A DNA stretch of 64,000 nucleotides. Origin: Gallionella sp. (lineage in GTDB: Bacteria; Pseudomonadota; Gammaproteobacteria; Burkholderiales; Gallionellaceae). The notes under the pieces are model-generated. The model ran no database searches and was not told where the DNA came from. It worked only from the letters and a program-made list of their open reading frames with translations. Below are positions 28,468 to 36,834 of the stretch, piece after piece (the first letter of the stretch is position 1; every line of letters begins with the position of its first letter). The stretch is from NCBI GenBank assembly GCA_028714895.1, contig JAQTLM010000011.1, positions 33,727-97,726 of the forward strand, in the 5' to 3' direction. The position numbers were made by a program, and so were the translations under genes.

Positions 28468-29078
28468 GCTGAGGCCTGTGCGGTTTGCTGTGGTTCATGC
28501 GCCACAATGGCCTGATGCAGCGCAGCGTGCGGCACCGTCAGGCTGAGCAACTCGGCCAACGGGCGCTGTTGCAGGTGGCACAGAATGATGCGCATCACCC
28601 CGCCGTGCGTAACCAGCAGCACGCGCTGGTCGGGATAGCGCGCGGGCAATTCCTGCCAGGCCGCCAGCACGCGCGCCTGGAATGACAGCAGCGGTTCCGC
28701 CTGCGGCGGCGTAAAGACAACCGGATCGCGCCAGAAATTTTCCAGCGCACCGGCACCGGCATCGGCGGCGGCGATTTCCGCCGCACTGCACCCATCCCAT
28801 GCGCCGAAATCCATCTCCTGAAAACGCGCGTCAAAATGCAGCGGCAAGCCATGCCGTTGCGCGTAATCCTGTGCGAATACCGCGCAACGCGTCAACGGCG
28901 AACTCAGCACCGTATGGTAGCGCGGCGCATCCGGCAAAGCCTCCGCCATCTGGCGGAAGCCGTGCTCGCTTAGCGGCGCATCAGTGCGCCCCAGATAGAC
29001 GCTGCCTGCCCGCGTTTCACCGTGGCGCAGCAGGTCGATGTGCGTATGACTAGCAGAGATTTGCGGTTGACCGGTCAT
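28464..29078 (-). CDS. cobC: Alpha-ribazole phosphatase (histidine phosphatase family)
   Basis: CobC removes the 5'-phosphate of alpha-ribazole phosphate or adenosylcobalamin phosphate. The 204-residue protein has the histidine phosphatase signature LLRHGETRAGSVYLGRTDAP and the second catalytic histidine in VTHGGVMRI. It overlaps cobT by one base (TAATG) and cobS by four, so the three are translationally coupled. Its substrate is inferred from position between cobT and cobS. Confidence 0.88.
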   Translation of the reverse strand: MTGQPQISASHTHIDLLRHGETRAGSVYLGRTDAPLSEHGFRQMAEALPDAPRYHTVLSSPLTRCAVFAQDYAQRHGLPLHFDARFQEMDFGAWDGCSAAEIAAADAGAGALENFWRDPVVFTPPQAEPLLSFQARVLAAWQELPARYPDQRVLLVTHGGVMRIILCHLQQRPLAELLSLTVPHAALHQAIVAHEPQQTAQASA

Positions 29079-30160
29079 TACAGCTTACCCGACACCTGCG
29101 CTTCGGCAAAAGTCGCCATGTTGTTATGCAATGCGCAGGCCAGCTGCAACAGCGGCACCGCCGTCGCCGCGCCGCTGCCCTCGCCCAGCCGCATCCCGAT
29201 CTGTAACATGGGTTGCGCGTCGAGTGCGGTGAGCACGCGCTGATGCCCCGGCTCGGCAGAGGTATGCGCAAACAATAGCCAGTTGCGCACATCAGGCTGG
29301 ATGCGCACAGCGGTCAGTGCCGCCACTGAACTGATGAAGCCATCCACCAGCACCGCCATGCCATTTTGCGCAGCGGCCAGATAGGCGCCCGCCAACGCCG
29401 CGATTTCGAAACCGCCGACGTGGCGCAATACATCCAGCACGCCCTCACCCCCAACCCCTCTCCCGCCTGCGGGCGAGGGGAGAAAACCGTGCAACTCCAG
29501 CGCGCGCTGGATCACCGCAGCCTTGTGCGCCACCCCTTTGCTGTCCAGTCCCGTGCCGGGACCCGCCAGCAACTGCGGCGATTCCTGCAACAGCGCACAG
29601 GCGATGGCGCTTGCCGACGTGGTGTTGGCGATACCCATTTCGCCGCCGATGAACAGTTGCGCGCCATCCTGTTTTGCGCGCAACGCCGCCGCACGCCCGG
29701 CTTGCAAAGCCGCAGCCAGTTGCGCTTCGGTCATCGCCGGGCCCTGCGCAAAATTGGCCGTGCCGGCGGCGATGCGTTCATCGCGCACTTTGGCCAATGG
29801 CTCGACCGGCAACACCGTACCGAGATTGATAACTTCCAGCGTGGCATTTAAATGCTTTGCCAGCACGCTGATCGCCGCGCCGCCGCGCGCAAAATTGCGC
29901 ACCATTTCTACCGTGACAGCCTGCGGGAAGGCGGATACGCCCTCTGCCGCCACGCCATGATCGGCGGCAAATATGCTGATATGCAAACGCTCCATCTGCG
30001 GTTTGGCCGTGCCTTGCAACGCGGACAATTGCACCGCAATGGCTTCCAGCTTACCCAATGACCCGGGCGGCTTGGTGAGTTGCTCCTGCCGCGCCAGCGC
30101 CGCTGCACGCGATGATTCGTTCAATACGGCACAAGGTTGTGCCAGCCAATTAGTATTCAT
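29078..30160 (-). CDS. cobT: Nicotinate-nucleotide-dimethylbenzimidazole phosphoribosyltransferase with inserted repeat peptide
   Basis: CobT makes alpha-ribazole phosphate from dimethylbenzimidazole and nicotinate mononucleotide. Family segments include [37 protein letters not shown], the glycine-rich [14 protein letters not shown], and the catalytic-glutamate region [15 protein letters not shown]. Between RALELHG and [16 protein letters not shown] (about residues 226-240) sits [15 protein letters not shown], encoded by a GC-rich palindromic repeat (29440-29484). Relatives have a shorter turn here. The insert lies before a conserved helix and leaves the active-site motifs intact. The protein has 360 residues. 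Confidence 0.93.
   Translation of the reverse strand: MNTNWLAQPCAVLNESSRAAALARQEQLTKPPGSLGKLEAIAVQLSALQGTAKPQMERLHISIFAADHGVAAEGVSAFPQAVTVEMVRNFARGGAAISVLAKHLNATLEVINLGTVLPVEPLAKVRDERIAAGTANFAQGPAMTEAQLAAALQAGRAAALRAKQDGAQLFIGGEMGIANTTSASAIACALLQESPQLLAGPGTGLDSKGVAHKAAVIQRALELHGFLPSPAGGRGVGGEGVLDVLRHVGGFEIAALAGAYLAAAQNGMAVLVDGFISSVAALTAVRIQPDVRNWLLFAHTSAEPGHQRVLTALDAQPMLQIGMRLGEGSGAATAVPLLQLACALHNNMATFAEAQVSGKL
29440..29484. repeat. LPSP-type palindromic repeat inserted in frame in cobT
   Basis: The core CCTCTCCCGCCTGCGGGCGA forms a hairpin and is preceded by GCCCTCACCCCCAACC. In the cobT frame it encodes [14 protein letters not shown]. Related copies are at 1121-1162 (intergenic) and 31449-31546 (interrupted, inside cobQ). 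Confidence 0.85.
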
Positions 30161-30215
30161 GCTTACTCCTGTTCAATTTAACTCCATGATGCAGAAGGCA
30201 CGGCGCGCCGTGCCC

Positions 30216-30725
30216 CTACTTAATAACCAGCGGCAACCCCGCCACCATTAAAATTACGCGCTCACACAATGAAGCTATTTGTTGATGCAGCCGCCCCGCC
30301 TCGTCGCAATAACGGCGCGACAACTCGCCCATCGGCACGATGCCCATATTGGTTTCGTTGCTGACCAGAATGATCTGTCCAGGCAAGTGCGGTAGCACTT
30401 CCAGCAACGCGGCACACTCGCGGCGCAGCTCCTGTTCGCTTGCATCGCACAGCAACTGCGTCAGCCACAACGTCACACAATCCACCAGCACGCAATGCTG
30501 CGCTGTTGCCTCCCGCTGCAGGACTTCGGCCAGGTTCTGGCCTGCCTCGACCGATAGCCAGCTATCCGGCCTGCGCGCCTGATGTTCGGCCACGCGCCGC
30601 TGCATCTCCGCATCGCGCACCTGTGCGGTGGCGACATAGACCACCTGCAAACCGGAGGCCAGCGCATGTTGTTCCGCCAGGCGGCTTTTGCCGGAACGCA
30701 CGCCGCCTAATATCAGTTCGCGCAT
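30216..30725 (-). CDS. cobU: Adenosylcobinamide kinase / adenosylcobinamide-phosphate guanylyltransferase
   Basis: CobU phosphorylates adenosylcobinamide and transfers GMP to it, activating the nucleotide-loop side chain. The 169-residue protein starts with the P-loop [16 protein letters not shown], followed by [12 protein letters not shown] and the family segment [18 protein letters not shown]. Its start overlaps the end of cobQ by 13 bp. It is slightly shorter than most homologues. Confidence 0.93.
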   Translation of the reverse strand: MRELILGGVRSGKSRLAEQHALASGLQVVYVATAQVRDAEMQRRVAEHQARRPDSWLSVEAGQNLAEVLQREATAQHCVLVDCVTLWLTQLLCDASEQELRRECAALLEVLPHLPGQIILVSNETNMGIVPMGELSRRYCDEAGRLHQQIASLCERVILMVAGLPLVIK

Positions 30726-32287
30726 GACATCGCTTCCAAAGCAAATAATTCCCGCAACTGCGCGGTATCCAGATATTGCTCCACCGCATCGGCGAGCCGC
30801 TCCAGATCGGCTTCGCGGCGCGCGCGGTAATCGGGCGTCGCCGCTTCGGGCAGCCCGGCCCAGCGCAACAGCGCGTCAGTCGCGGCGCATGATTCGAACA
30901 GGCCATGCAGATAAGTGGCGAGGATTTGCCTGTCGCTGCTAATTGCTCCATCTGCGCCGTGCTCAAGCTGCACTGCCGGATATTGCAGCGCGCGGCCCGC
31001 CGAAACCCCGGCATGTATTTCGTAGCCCGACACCGGCGCGCCTTCCAGCGTCAATGTGCCGCGCACATTGCGCAGTTGTTTTTCGGCTTGCAGCGTGGTG
31101 CTCAGTTCCAGCAAACCCAACCCGGCACTGCTGCCGGCTTCGCCTTCCAGACCGAGCGGGTCGTGAATGGATTGCCCCAGCATCTGCAAGCCGCCGCAGA
31201 TGCCGATGAGCTTGCCGCCGTAGCGCAGATGGCGTTGTATCGAGGCTTCCCAGCCTGCCTCGCGCAGGCTGTCAAGGTCGTTGCGCACCGATTTGCTGCC
31301 CGGCAGAATGATCAGATCGGCAGGAGGAATTGTTTCGCCCAGCGCGACAAAACCGAACTCGATTTGCGGATGCAGGCGCAGCGGATCGAAGTCGGTGTGA
31401 TTGCTGATGTGCGGCAACACCGGCACGATCACGCGCAGCTTATTTGTGCTCCCTCTCCCGCAGGCGGGATAACCAGCTACTTGGCTGGCGTCCTTAGCCA
31501 GCCAAGTAGAATGGCTAGAAGTTTCATCAGAGGGCTGGGGTGAGGGTTGTTGAGCGGAGAGCGTAGATGGCACGGCATCCTCCGCTTCCAGATGCAGATC
31601 GCGCAGATAAGGCAGCACACCGATCACCGGCTTGCCGGTATGCTGCTCCAGCCAATCCAGGCCGGGCTGCAGCAAGGCCAGATCGCCGCGAAAGCGGTTG
31701 ATGACGAAACCGGCCACGCGCGCCTGTTCGCTTGCCGAGAGCAGCGCCAGCGTGCCAACCAGATGGGCGAATACACCGCCGCGGTCGATGTCGGCGATCA
31801 GGATCACCGGGCAATCCACCGCTTCGGCAAAGCCCATGTTGGCGATGTCGCCCGCGCGCAGATTGATTTCGGCGGGACTGCCCGCGCCCTCGACCACTAC
31901 CACGGAATATTGCGCAGACAGGCGTCGATGCGATTCCAGCACCGCTGCCCGCGCCGTGTTTTTGTAGGCGTGATATTCCAGCGCTTCCATATTGCCGATG
32001 GCATGCCCGTGAATGATGACCTGCGCGCCGGTATCGCTGTTCGGCTTGAGCAGCACCGGGTTCATGTCGGTGTGCGGCGCAAGGCGCGCGGCTTGCGCCT
32101 GCACCGCCTGCGCGCGCCCGATCTCGCCGCCGTCGCCGGTCACCGCGCTGTTCAATGCCATGTTCTGCGGCTTGAACGGCGCGACGCGCACTTCCTGCCG
32201 CACCAGCCAGCGGCACAAAGCCGCGACCAATGTGCTCTTGCCGGCATCGGAGGTGGTGCCCTGCACCATCACTGTCCGCGCAGTCAT
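30713..32287 (-). CDS. cobQ: Cobyric acid synthase with nested repeat insertion
   Basis: CobQ (CbiP) amidates four side chains of adenosylcobyrinic acid a,c-diamide using glutamine and ATP. The start at 32287 overlaps the stop of cobD (ATGA) and gives [19 protein letters not shown], the P-loop of the synthetase domain. The C-terminal amidotransferase has the nucleophile in [12 protein letters not shown] and a His in TYLHGLFES. In the linker between domains (about residues 246-280) there are some 35 repeat-derived residues: QPSPQPS, then [16 protein letters not shown], then PACGRGS. They come from two nested repeats at 31449-31546. Both domains remain complete, and the linker is a tolerant site. 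Confidence 0.94.
   Translation of the reverse strand: MTARTVMVQGTTSDAGKSTLVAALCRWLVRQEVRVAPFKPQNMALNSAVTGDGGEIGRAQAVQAQAARLAPHTDMNPVLLKPNSDTGAQVIIHGHAIGNMEALEYHAYKNTARAAVLESHRRLSAQYSVVVVEGAGSPAEINLRAGDIANMGFAEAVDCPVILIADIDRGGVFAHLVGTLALLSASEQARVAGFVINRFRGDLALLQPGLDWLEQHTGKPVIGVLPYLRDLHLEAEDAVPSTLSAQQPSPQPSDETSSHSTWLAKDASQVAGYPACGRGSTNKLRVIVPVLPHISNHTDFDPLRLHPQIEFGFVALGETIPPADLIILPGSKSVRNDLDSLREAGWEASIQRHLRYGGKLIGICGGLQMLGQSIHDPLGLEGEAGSSAGLGLLELSTTLQAEKQLRNVRGTLTLEGAPVSGYEIHAGVSAGRALQYPAVQLEHGADGAISSDRQILATYLHGLFESCAATDALLRWAGLPEAATPDYRARREADLERLADAVEQYLDTAQLRELFALEAMSCAN
31449..31546. repeat. Nested repeats inside cobQ: palindromic element within an LPSP-type element
   Basis: The two halves of a GC-rich LPSP-type repeat (31449-31468 and 31529-31546) are separated by exactly 60 bp (31469-31528) matching the surA element. 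Its hairpin has perfect 13-nt arms (CTACTTGGCTGGC) around a 7-nt loop. On the coding strand the 60 bp starts GATGAAACTTCTAGCCATTC and ends GGTTAT, and it keeps the same reading frame as in surA. Removing it restores a standard LPSP repeat, which gives the order of insertion. Confidence 0.88.
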
Positions 32288-33366
32288 CGTTTCATCCCGC
32301 TTAATGCTTCGGCGAGGCGCGCCCATTGCGCCTCGTCGCGCGGCAGGCCGAAACGCACGCTGGGCGGAGCATCGAACAAACGCGTCAGGATGCCCTGTTG
32401 CGCCAGATGCTGATGCACGCTCACGGCAGATGCGTAGCGCACCCATTGAAACAGGCTGCTGCCGCCACTCGGCGGCAAGCCTTGCGTGCTCAGCAATTCC
32501 GCCAGACGTTGTGCCGCCAGCGACAGAGCCTTGCGCGTTGCGTCTTGCCAGGCCGTGTCGCGCAAGGCCAGCGTCGCCACATAGCGCGATGGCGCGGCAA
32601 TCGGCCACGGCCCCAGCAGTTCGGCAAGCGGTTGCAAAACATTTTCTTCTGCCAACACGAAGCCGGCCCGCGCACCGGCCAGACCGAAAAATTTTCCCAG
32701 CGAGCGCAGCACGATCAAACCGGGGCGCGGGCAGGCCGACGCGAGACTGTGCGCGGGTGAAGCATCCATGAACGCCTCGTCCACCACCAGCCAGCCGCCG
32801 CGCGCCGCCAGTTGCGCATGCAGACCCAGCAATTCTTCCCGACGAAAAAGTTTACCGGTGGGATTATTCGGATTGACGATGACCACGACCTGCGCAGTAG
32901 TGCCGGCTTGCAGAATCTCTGCCGCAGGCACGCTGACAACCTGATGGCTGTGGCGCTGCCAAGCGTGCGCGTGTTCCGCGTAACTGGGCGCGACGATTGC
33001 CACTTGTGCTGGCGAGCGCAACATCGGCAGGCACTGAATCGCCGCCTGCGAACCCGCCACCGCCAGCAGTTTCATCGGTGAAACGGCGTTGGCTTCCTCG
33101 CTCACTCCTAGCCGTGCTGGTTGCACTGTCTGCGTCGTTCGCTCGTCGCCGCCTTGTTTGACCTTCGAAATTGTTTTAAAGTAATAAGTTTGTGCAGCCG
33201 CCTGCAGCTCGTCATCATCCTGCGGCAGGCGTTGCCAAACCTCGTTCGGCACGACGGGCACCGGCCAGCCGTGCGGATTGATGCCGGTGGACAAATCCAG
33301 CCAGTCTGCCTCGGCTATTCCATATTGCCGCGCGGCGTGGCGCAGCCGTCCCCCGTGCTCAAGCAT
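32284..33366 (-). CDS. cobD: Threonine-phosphate decarboxylase, PLP-dependent, with repeat-derived insert
   Basis: This enzyme decarboxylates L-threonine O-3-phosphate to (R)-1-aminopropan-2-ol phosphate, the linker of the nucleotide loop (Salmonella CobD naming). The fold-I aminotransferase has the opening [15 protein letters not shown], the segment [11 protein letters not shown] and the PLP-binding lysine in [17 protein letters not shown]. Between AAAQTYY and [12 protein letters not shown] (about residues 63-98) lie some 35 residues containing [11 protein letters not shown] and [10 protein letters not shown]. Relatives join these parts directly. The inserted DNA (33073-33180) shares words with the short element before ilvA. 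Eight bases overlap with cbiB. Confidence 0.92.
   Translation of the reverse strand: MLEHGGRLRHAARQYGIAEADWLDLSTGINPHGWPVPVVPNEVWQRLPQDDDELQAAAQTYYFKTISKVKQGGDERTTQTVQPARLGVSEEANAVSPMKLLAVAGSQAAIQCLPMLRSPAQVAIVAPSYAEHAHAWQRHSHQVVSVPAAEILQAGTTAQVVVIVNPNNPTGKLFRREELLGLHAQLAARGGWLVVDEAFMDASPAHSLASACPRPGLIVLRSLGKFFGLAGARAGFVLAEENVLQPLAELLGPWPIAAPSRYVATLALRDTAWQDATRKALSLAAQRLAELLSTQGLPPSGGSSLFQWVRYASAVSVHQHLAQQGILTRLFDAPPSVRFGLPRDEAQWARLAEALSGMKR
33073..33180. repeat. In-frame insert in cobD related to the element upstream of ilvA
   Basis: On the coding strand the insert contains GCGAACGACGCAGACA and, further on, AGGAGTGAGCGAG. The element at 42658-42799 has GCGAACGACGAGACA and AGGAGTGAGCGAG in the same order and similar spacing. 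The boundaries are estimated from where the protein departs from family sequence. Confidence 0.6.
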
Positions 33367-34294
33367 GTTGCCACCCAGCCACCAGCAGGGTCACCAGGGT
33401 AATGATCATCAGCCATGCGTACAGAGTATGGCGCACCAGCCGCACGGCACGCGCAATGTCAGCCGCGCCTGCCGCCATGCCGCAGCCCAGCAGCGGGCGC
33501 TGCTCCGATTCTCCGTGATAGATTGCCGCGCCGCCGAGCCGCACGCGCAACGCCCCCGCCCCGGCAGCCATCACCGGCCCGGCATTCGGGCTTTCCCAGG
33601 CTGCGGCCTGTTGCCGCCAGCAATGCAGCGCGCTGCGCGTATGCCCCAGTAACGCGTAACTCAACGCGGTCAGGCGCGCCGGGATGAAATTCAATACGTC
33701 GTCCAAGCGCGCCGCAGCCCAGCCGAAGCAGTTATAACGCGCATTGCGGTAGCCCCACATCGCATCCAGCGTATTGCTCAAACGATACAGCAGCACACCG
33801 GGCGCGCCCGCCAGCACGAACCAGAATAACGCGGCGAAGATCGCATCGTTGCCGTTTTCCAGCACCGATTCCACTGCGGCGCGCGAGATGCCGGACTCAT
33901 CCAATTGACTGGTGTCGCGGCTGACCATCAAGCCCACTTGCCGGCGCGCATCCGGCAAGCCTCCGGCGGAAAAAGCGGCGACCACCTGCTCGGCATGTTC
34001 ACGCAGGCTGCGCGGGGCGATCGCGAAATACAGCACCGCAACGGAAAACAGGATTCCGAAAATGGTGGATTGTTGCAGCACCGCCGCAAGCAGCACGAAC
34101 GGAATCAGCAATACGATGACCGCGGCAATGCCGCGCAGGTAGCGCGCGGCAGGAGCGGCATCCACGGGCCCATAAAATAATTTTTCGACCCGCCGTGCCA
34201 GGCTGCCGAAGCCAACCAGCGGATGAAAACGGCGCGGCTCGCCCAGCAATTGATCGAGCAACACCGCCGCCAATATCATCAGCGGCAAGCTCAT
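33359..34294 (-). CDS. cbiB: Adenosylcobinamide-phosphate synthase (CbiB)
   Basis: CbiB attaches aminopropanol phosphate to adenosylcobyric acid, giving adenosylcobinamide phosphate, in the inner membrane. The 311-residue protein starts MSLPLMILAAVLLDQLLGEP with the family segment RFHPLVGFGSLA, and has VSRDTSQLDESGISRAAVES and ENGNDAIFAALFWF. The start at 34294 overlaps the cbiA stop (ATGA). Its product partner cobD follows with an 8-bp overlap. Confidence 0.93.
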   Translation of the reverse strand: MSLPLMILAAVLLDQLLGEPRRFHPLVGFGSLARRVEKLFYGPVDAAPAARYLRGIAAVIVLLIPFVLLAAVLQQSTIFGILFSVAVLYFAIAPRSLREHAEQVVAAFSAGGLPDARRQVGLMVSRDTSQLDESGISRAAVESVLENGNDAIFAALFWFVLAGAPGVLLYRLSNTLDAMWGYRNARYNCFGWAAARLDDVLNFIPARLTALSYALLGHTRSALHCWRQQAAAWESPNAGPVMAAGAGALRVRLGGAAIYHGESEQRPLLGCGMAAGAADIARAVRLVRHTLYAWLMIITLVTLLVAGWQHA

Positions 34295-35583
34295 GGCAAA
34301 AATAATCGCGCAACCGCGCTCGGGTTGGACGGGAAATAAAAATGGATATACGAGGCGGTCAGATGTTTCTGCTGATACACCGCTTCGCTGGTTGCACCAC
34401 CGTTCGGGCACACCCCGTGTGCGCTGGAAGTGAGTTTGGTTTGCAGGCGCGAGTAATGAAAAGTGTGCCCACGCAATGTGCCCTGCGGCAGTTCGACACT
34501 TTGCAGCGCGAGTGCGCTTAAGCGTGGCTGCATGACTGCCGCACCGTCCAGCAAACCCAGCAGGCTGGCTTGCTGTTCATGCCCATCGGCAAGCGATTGC
34601 GCGGCATACAGCATGCCGCCGCATTCGGCGAGTATCGGTTTGTGCGCGGCATGATGGGCACGAATGGCGGCAAGCATGGCGATGTTTCCCGCCAGTTTCG
34701 GCAAGTGCAATTCGGGGTAGCCGCCGGGCAGATACAGGCTGTCAGCCTCCGGCAATTCGGAGTCATCGAGCGGCGAAAAGAAACACAAATGCGCGCCCAG
34801 TGCATTCAACGTATCCAGGTTTGCTCGATACAAAAATGAAAAGGCCGCATCGCGCGCCACAGCGATTTTCACGCCTTTCAGTTCACGCGCTACACCAATG
34901 GTACCTGCCGGGAAGAAGGCTACGGCGGGCGGCAAGCCGGTATCCGCGTGCTCGGCCCATAGTTTCGCGGCGTGTGCGATGCGCTGGTTGATATCGGGCA
35001 GCTCCGCCGCTTGCAACAGGCCCAGATGACGCTCAGGTAAAGTAATCTCCGCCGCGCGCGGCAAAGCGCCGCAAAATTTGAGTGCGGCAGGTAACCGTTC
35101 GGTGAGCATCGCCGTATGGCGGGCACTGCCGACACGGTTCGCGACCACGCCGAAAAATGGCAATGCGGCATCCAACTGCGACAAGCCATAAGCCAGCGCG
35201 GCAAAGGTCTGCGCCATCGCGCTGGCATCAATCACTCCCATAATGGGGATGCCGAATTGCCTGGCAAGATCGGCGCTGGAAGGCGCGCCATCGAACAGCC
35301 CCATTACGCCTTCGACAAGAATCAGATCGGCTTCCTCGGCTGCCTGATAGAGCAGGGCGCGGCAGTGGGCTTCTCCGCCCATCCACAAATCGAGTTGATA
35401 AACCGGATGGCCGGAGGCATGTTCGAGTATGGTCGGATCAATAAAATCCGGGCCGGTTTTGAACACGCGCACCACACGCCCCAGGCTGCGGTGATATGCC
35501 GCGAGTGCGGCGGTGATAGTGGTTTTGCCTTGCCCGGAGGCGGGCGCGCTGATCAGCAGGGCAGGGCAATGACGCACGGACAT
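34291..35583 (-). CDS. cbiA: Cobyrinic acid a,c-diamide synthase
   Basis: CbiA (CobB) amidates the a and c side chains of cobyrinic acid with glutamine and ATP. The P-loop SAPASGQGKTTITAALA opens the 430-residue protein, followed by KTGPDFIDPTILEHASG. The C-terminal amidotransferase has its nucleophile in ILAECGGMLYAAQS, and the end LTASYIHFYFPSNP supplies the final His. Its presence implies that corrinoid reaches the cell or is made before the cobinamide stage, although no ring-building genes are in the window. Confidence 0.93.
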   Translation of the reverse strand: MSVRHCPALLISAPASGQGKTTITAALAAYHRSLGRVVRVFKTGPDFIDPTILEHASGHPVYQLDLWMGGEAHCRALLYQAAEEADLILVEGVMGLFDGAPSSADLARQFGIPIMGVIDASAMAQTFAALAYGLSQLDAALPFFGVVANRVGSARHTAMLTERLPAALKFCGALPRAAEITLPERHLGLLQAAELPDINQRIAHAAKLWAEHADTGLPPAVAFFPAGTIGVARELKGVKIAVARDAAFSFLYRANLDTLNALGAHLCFFSPLDDSELPEADSLYLPGGYPELHLPKLAGNIAMLAAIRAHHAAHKPILAECGGMLYAAQSLADGHEQQASLLGLLDGAAVMQPRLSALALQSVELPQGTLRGHTFHYSRLQTKLTSSAHGVCPNGGATSEAVYQQKHLTASYIHFYFPSNPSAVARLFLP

Positions 35584-35585
35584 CT

Positions 35586-36185
35586 TTACAGGTCTATGCC
35601 CGGTTGGGCGCGCACGCCGGCTCGGAAAGCGTGCTTGATGTCCTGGATTTCACTCACGGTATCGGCCATATCCAGCAGACATTGTGGTGCGGCTCGACCG
35701 GTAATCACCACATGCTGCATGGCCGGGCGCGCCGCCAAGTCAGCGCAGACTTGCCGCTCGTCCAGATAACCGTATTTCAACAAATACGTCAGCTCATCCA
35801 ACACCACCAAATGCAGCGACGCATCGTTCAACAAGCCTCGCGCTACCGCCCAGCCGCGCTGTGCTGTGGCTATATCGGCGTCGCGATTCTGCGTATCCCA
35901 GGTGAAGCCGTCGCCCAATACATGCCATTGCACATTGGGCTGCTTACCCAAAAAGTTTTCTTCGCCGGTGTCACGACGATTCTTGAGAAATTGCGCCACA
36001 CCGACTTTCAGGCCGTAACCCAAAGTGCGCGCCACCATGCCAAATGCCGAGCTGGATTTACCCTTGCCGTTGCCGGTCAGCACCAGCAATAAACCACGGT
36101 CCTGGTCGGCCTTGGCAATTGCCGAATCCACCACCGCCTTTTTGTGCGCCATGCGTTTGTGGTGTTGTTCGCCGCTGTCCGACAT
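35586..36185 (-). CDS. cobO: Corrinoid adenosyltransferase (CobO/BtuR type)
   Basis: This enzyme adds the 5'-deoxyadenosyl group from ATP to the cobalt of reduced corrinoids. The 199-residue protein has the P-loop VLTGNGKGKSSSAFGM, then VGVAQFLKNRR and the ATP-binding region LVVLDELTYLLKYGY. It lies two bases upstream of cbiA and three bases downstream of btuM, so it is within the same operon. Confidence 0.94.
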   Translation of the reverse strand: MSDSGEQHHKRMAHKKAVVDSAIAKADQDRGLLLVLTGNGKGKSSSAFGMVARTLGYGLKVGVAQFLKNRRDTGEENFLGKQPNVQWHVLGDGFTWDTQNRDADIATAQRGWAVARGLLNDASLHLVVLDELTYLLKYGYLDERQVCADLAARPAMQHVVITGRAAPQCLLDMADTVSEIQDIKHAFRAGVRAQPGIDL

Positions 36186-36188
36186 AAC

Positions 36189-36758
36189 TTAACGCGCGGT
36201 TGGCTGGATGATGTCGGCGCGCCGCGAAAACAGTGCATACAACAGGGCAGCAGGAATCAGATAGACCACAGCACCGGCCAGATACGGCTGATAGTATTGT
36301 GCTATGCGAGCGGCATATTCGCTCAGGCTCATGTCATGGAATCGTCCCGAAAACACATAGAACGCGCCGTTGGAGATGACAAACGCCACGTTAACCGCCG
36401 CAAGCGAGATAGCCGAAAACAACCCCAGACTACGCAAACTGTTTCGATGGTTGCGCGCGTAGTAGCGACCTGAAAACCACAGTACGGCATAAGTCGGGAT
36501 CAGGAACCAATATGCGGGGGTCACGCAATAATCGCTCACGCCCAAGTGAGCGATCGCGACGTAATCCAGCGCGGCAGCTTCCAGAAGCAATGCGCCGAAC
36601 AACAGCGGACTGGCGGCCAAGAATCCGGCCAGCAAGAACACCGCCAGCGAGGCATCCGGCAGATGCAGCGCGCTGCCGAAATGATGCATACGAGTGGCCG
36701 CCATTAAGGCTACCAAAGCCAAACCGATTAACACCGGACGTTGGGATAACAGTTTCAT
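36189..36758 (-). CDS. btuM: Vitamin B12 transporter of the solitary S-component type (BtuM-like)
   Basis: This 189-residue inner-membrane protein has about six hydrophobic segments. I place it as BtuM, a B12 carrier related to ECF-transporter S components and known from Thiobacillus denitrificans. That protein uses a cysteine near position 80 to bind cobalt and decyanate cyanocobalamin; here a single matching cysteine lies at residue 78 in LGVSDYCVTPAYW. The gene lies between btuB and cobO in a riboswitch-controlled B12 operon, and a btuCDF system is absent from the window. Evidence for the family is pattern and context. Confidence 0.75.
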   Translation of the reverse strand: MKLLSQRPVLIGLALVALMAATRMHHFGSALHLPDASLAVFLLAGFLAASPLLFGALLLEAAALDYVAIAHLGVSDYCVTPAYWFLIPTYAVLWFSGRYYARNHRNSLRSLGLFSAISLAAVNVAFVISNGAFYVFSGRFHDMSLSEYAARIAQYYQPYLAGAVVYLIPAALLYALFSRRADIIQPTAR

Positions 36759-36790
36759 GTCGTACTCCTTAAAAAATAATGAAGAGATGG

Positions 36791-36829
36791 GCAGGTTGGG
36801 TCACGACCTTGCGGTCTGACCCAACCTGC
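36791..36829 (-). other. Intergenic hairpin between btuB and btuM
   Basis: GCAGGTTGGGTCA pairs with the inverted copy ending at 36829 across a short loop. No T-run follows directly on the transcribed strand, so it may limit read-through or stabilise the btuB message, not end it fully. Confidence 0.5.
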
Positions 36830-36834
36830 AACGC

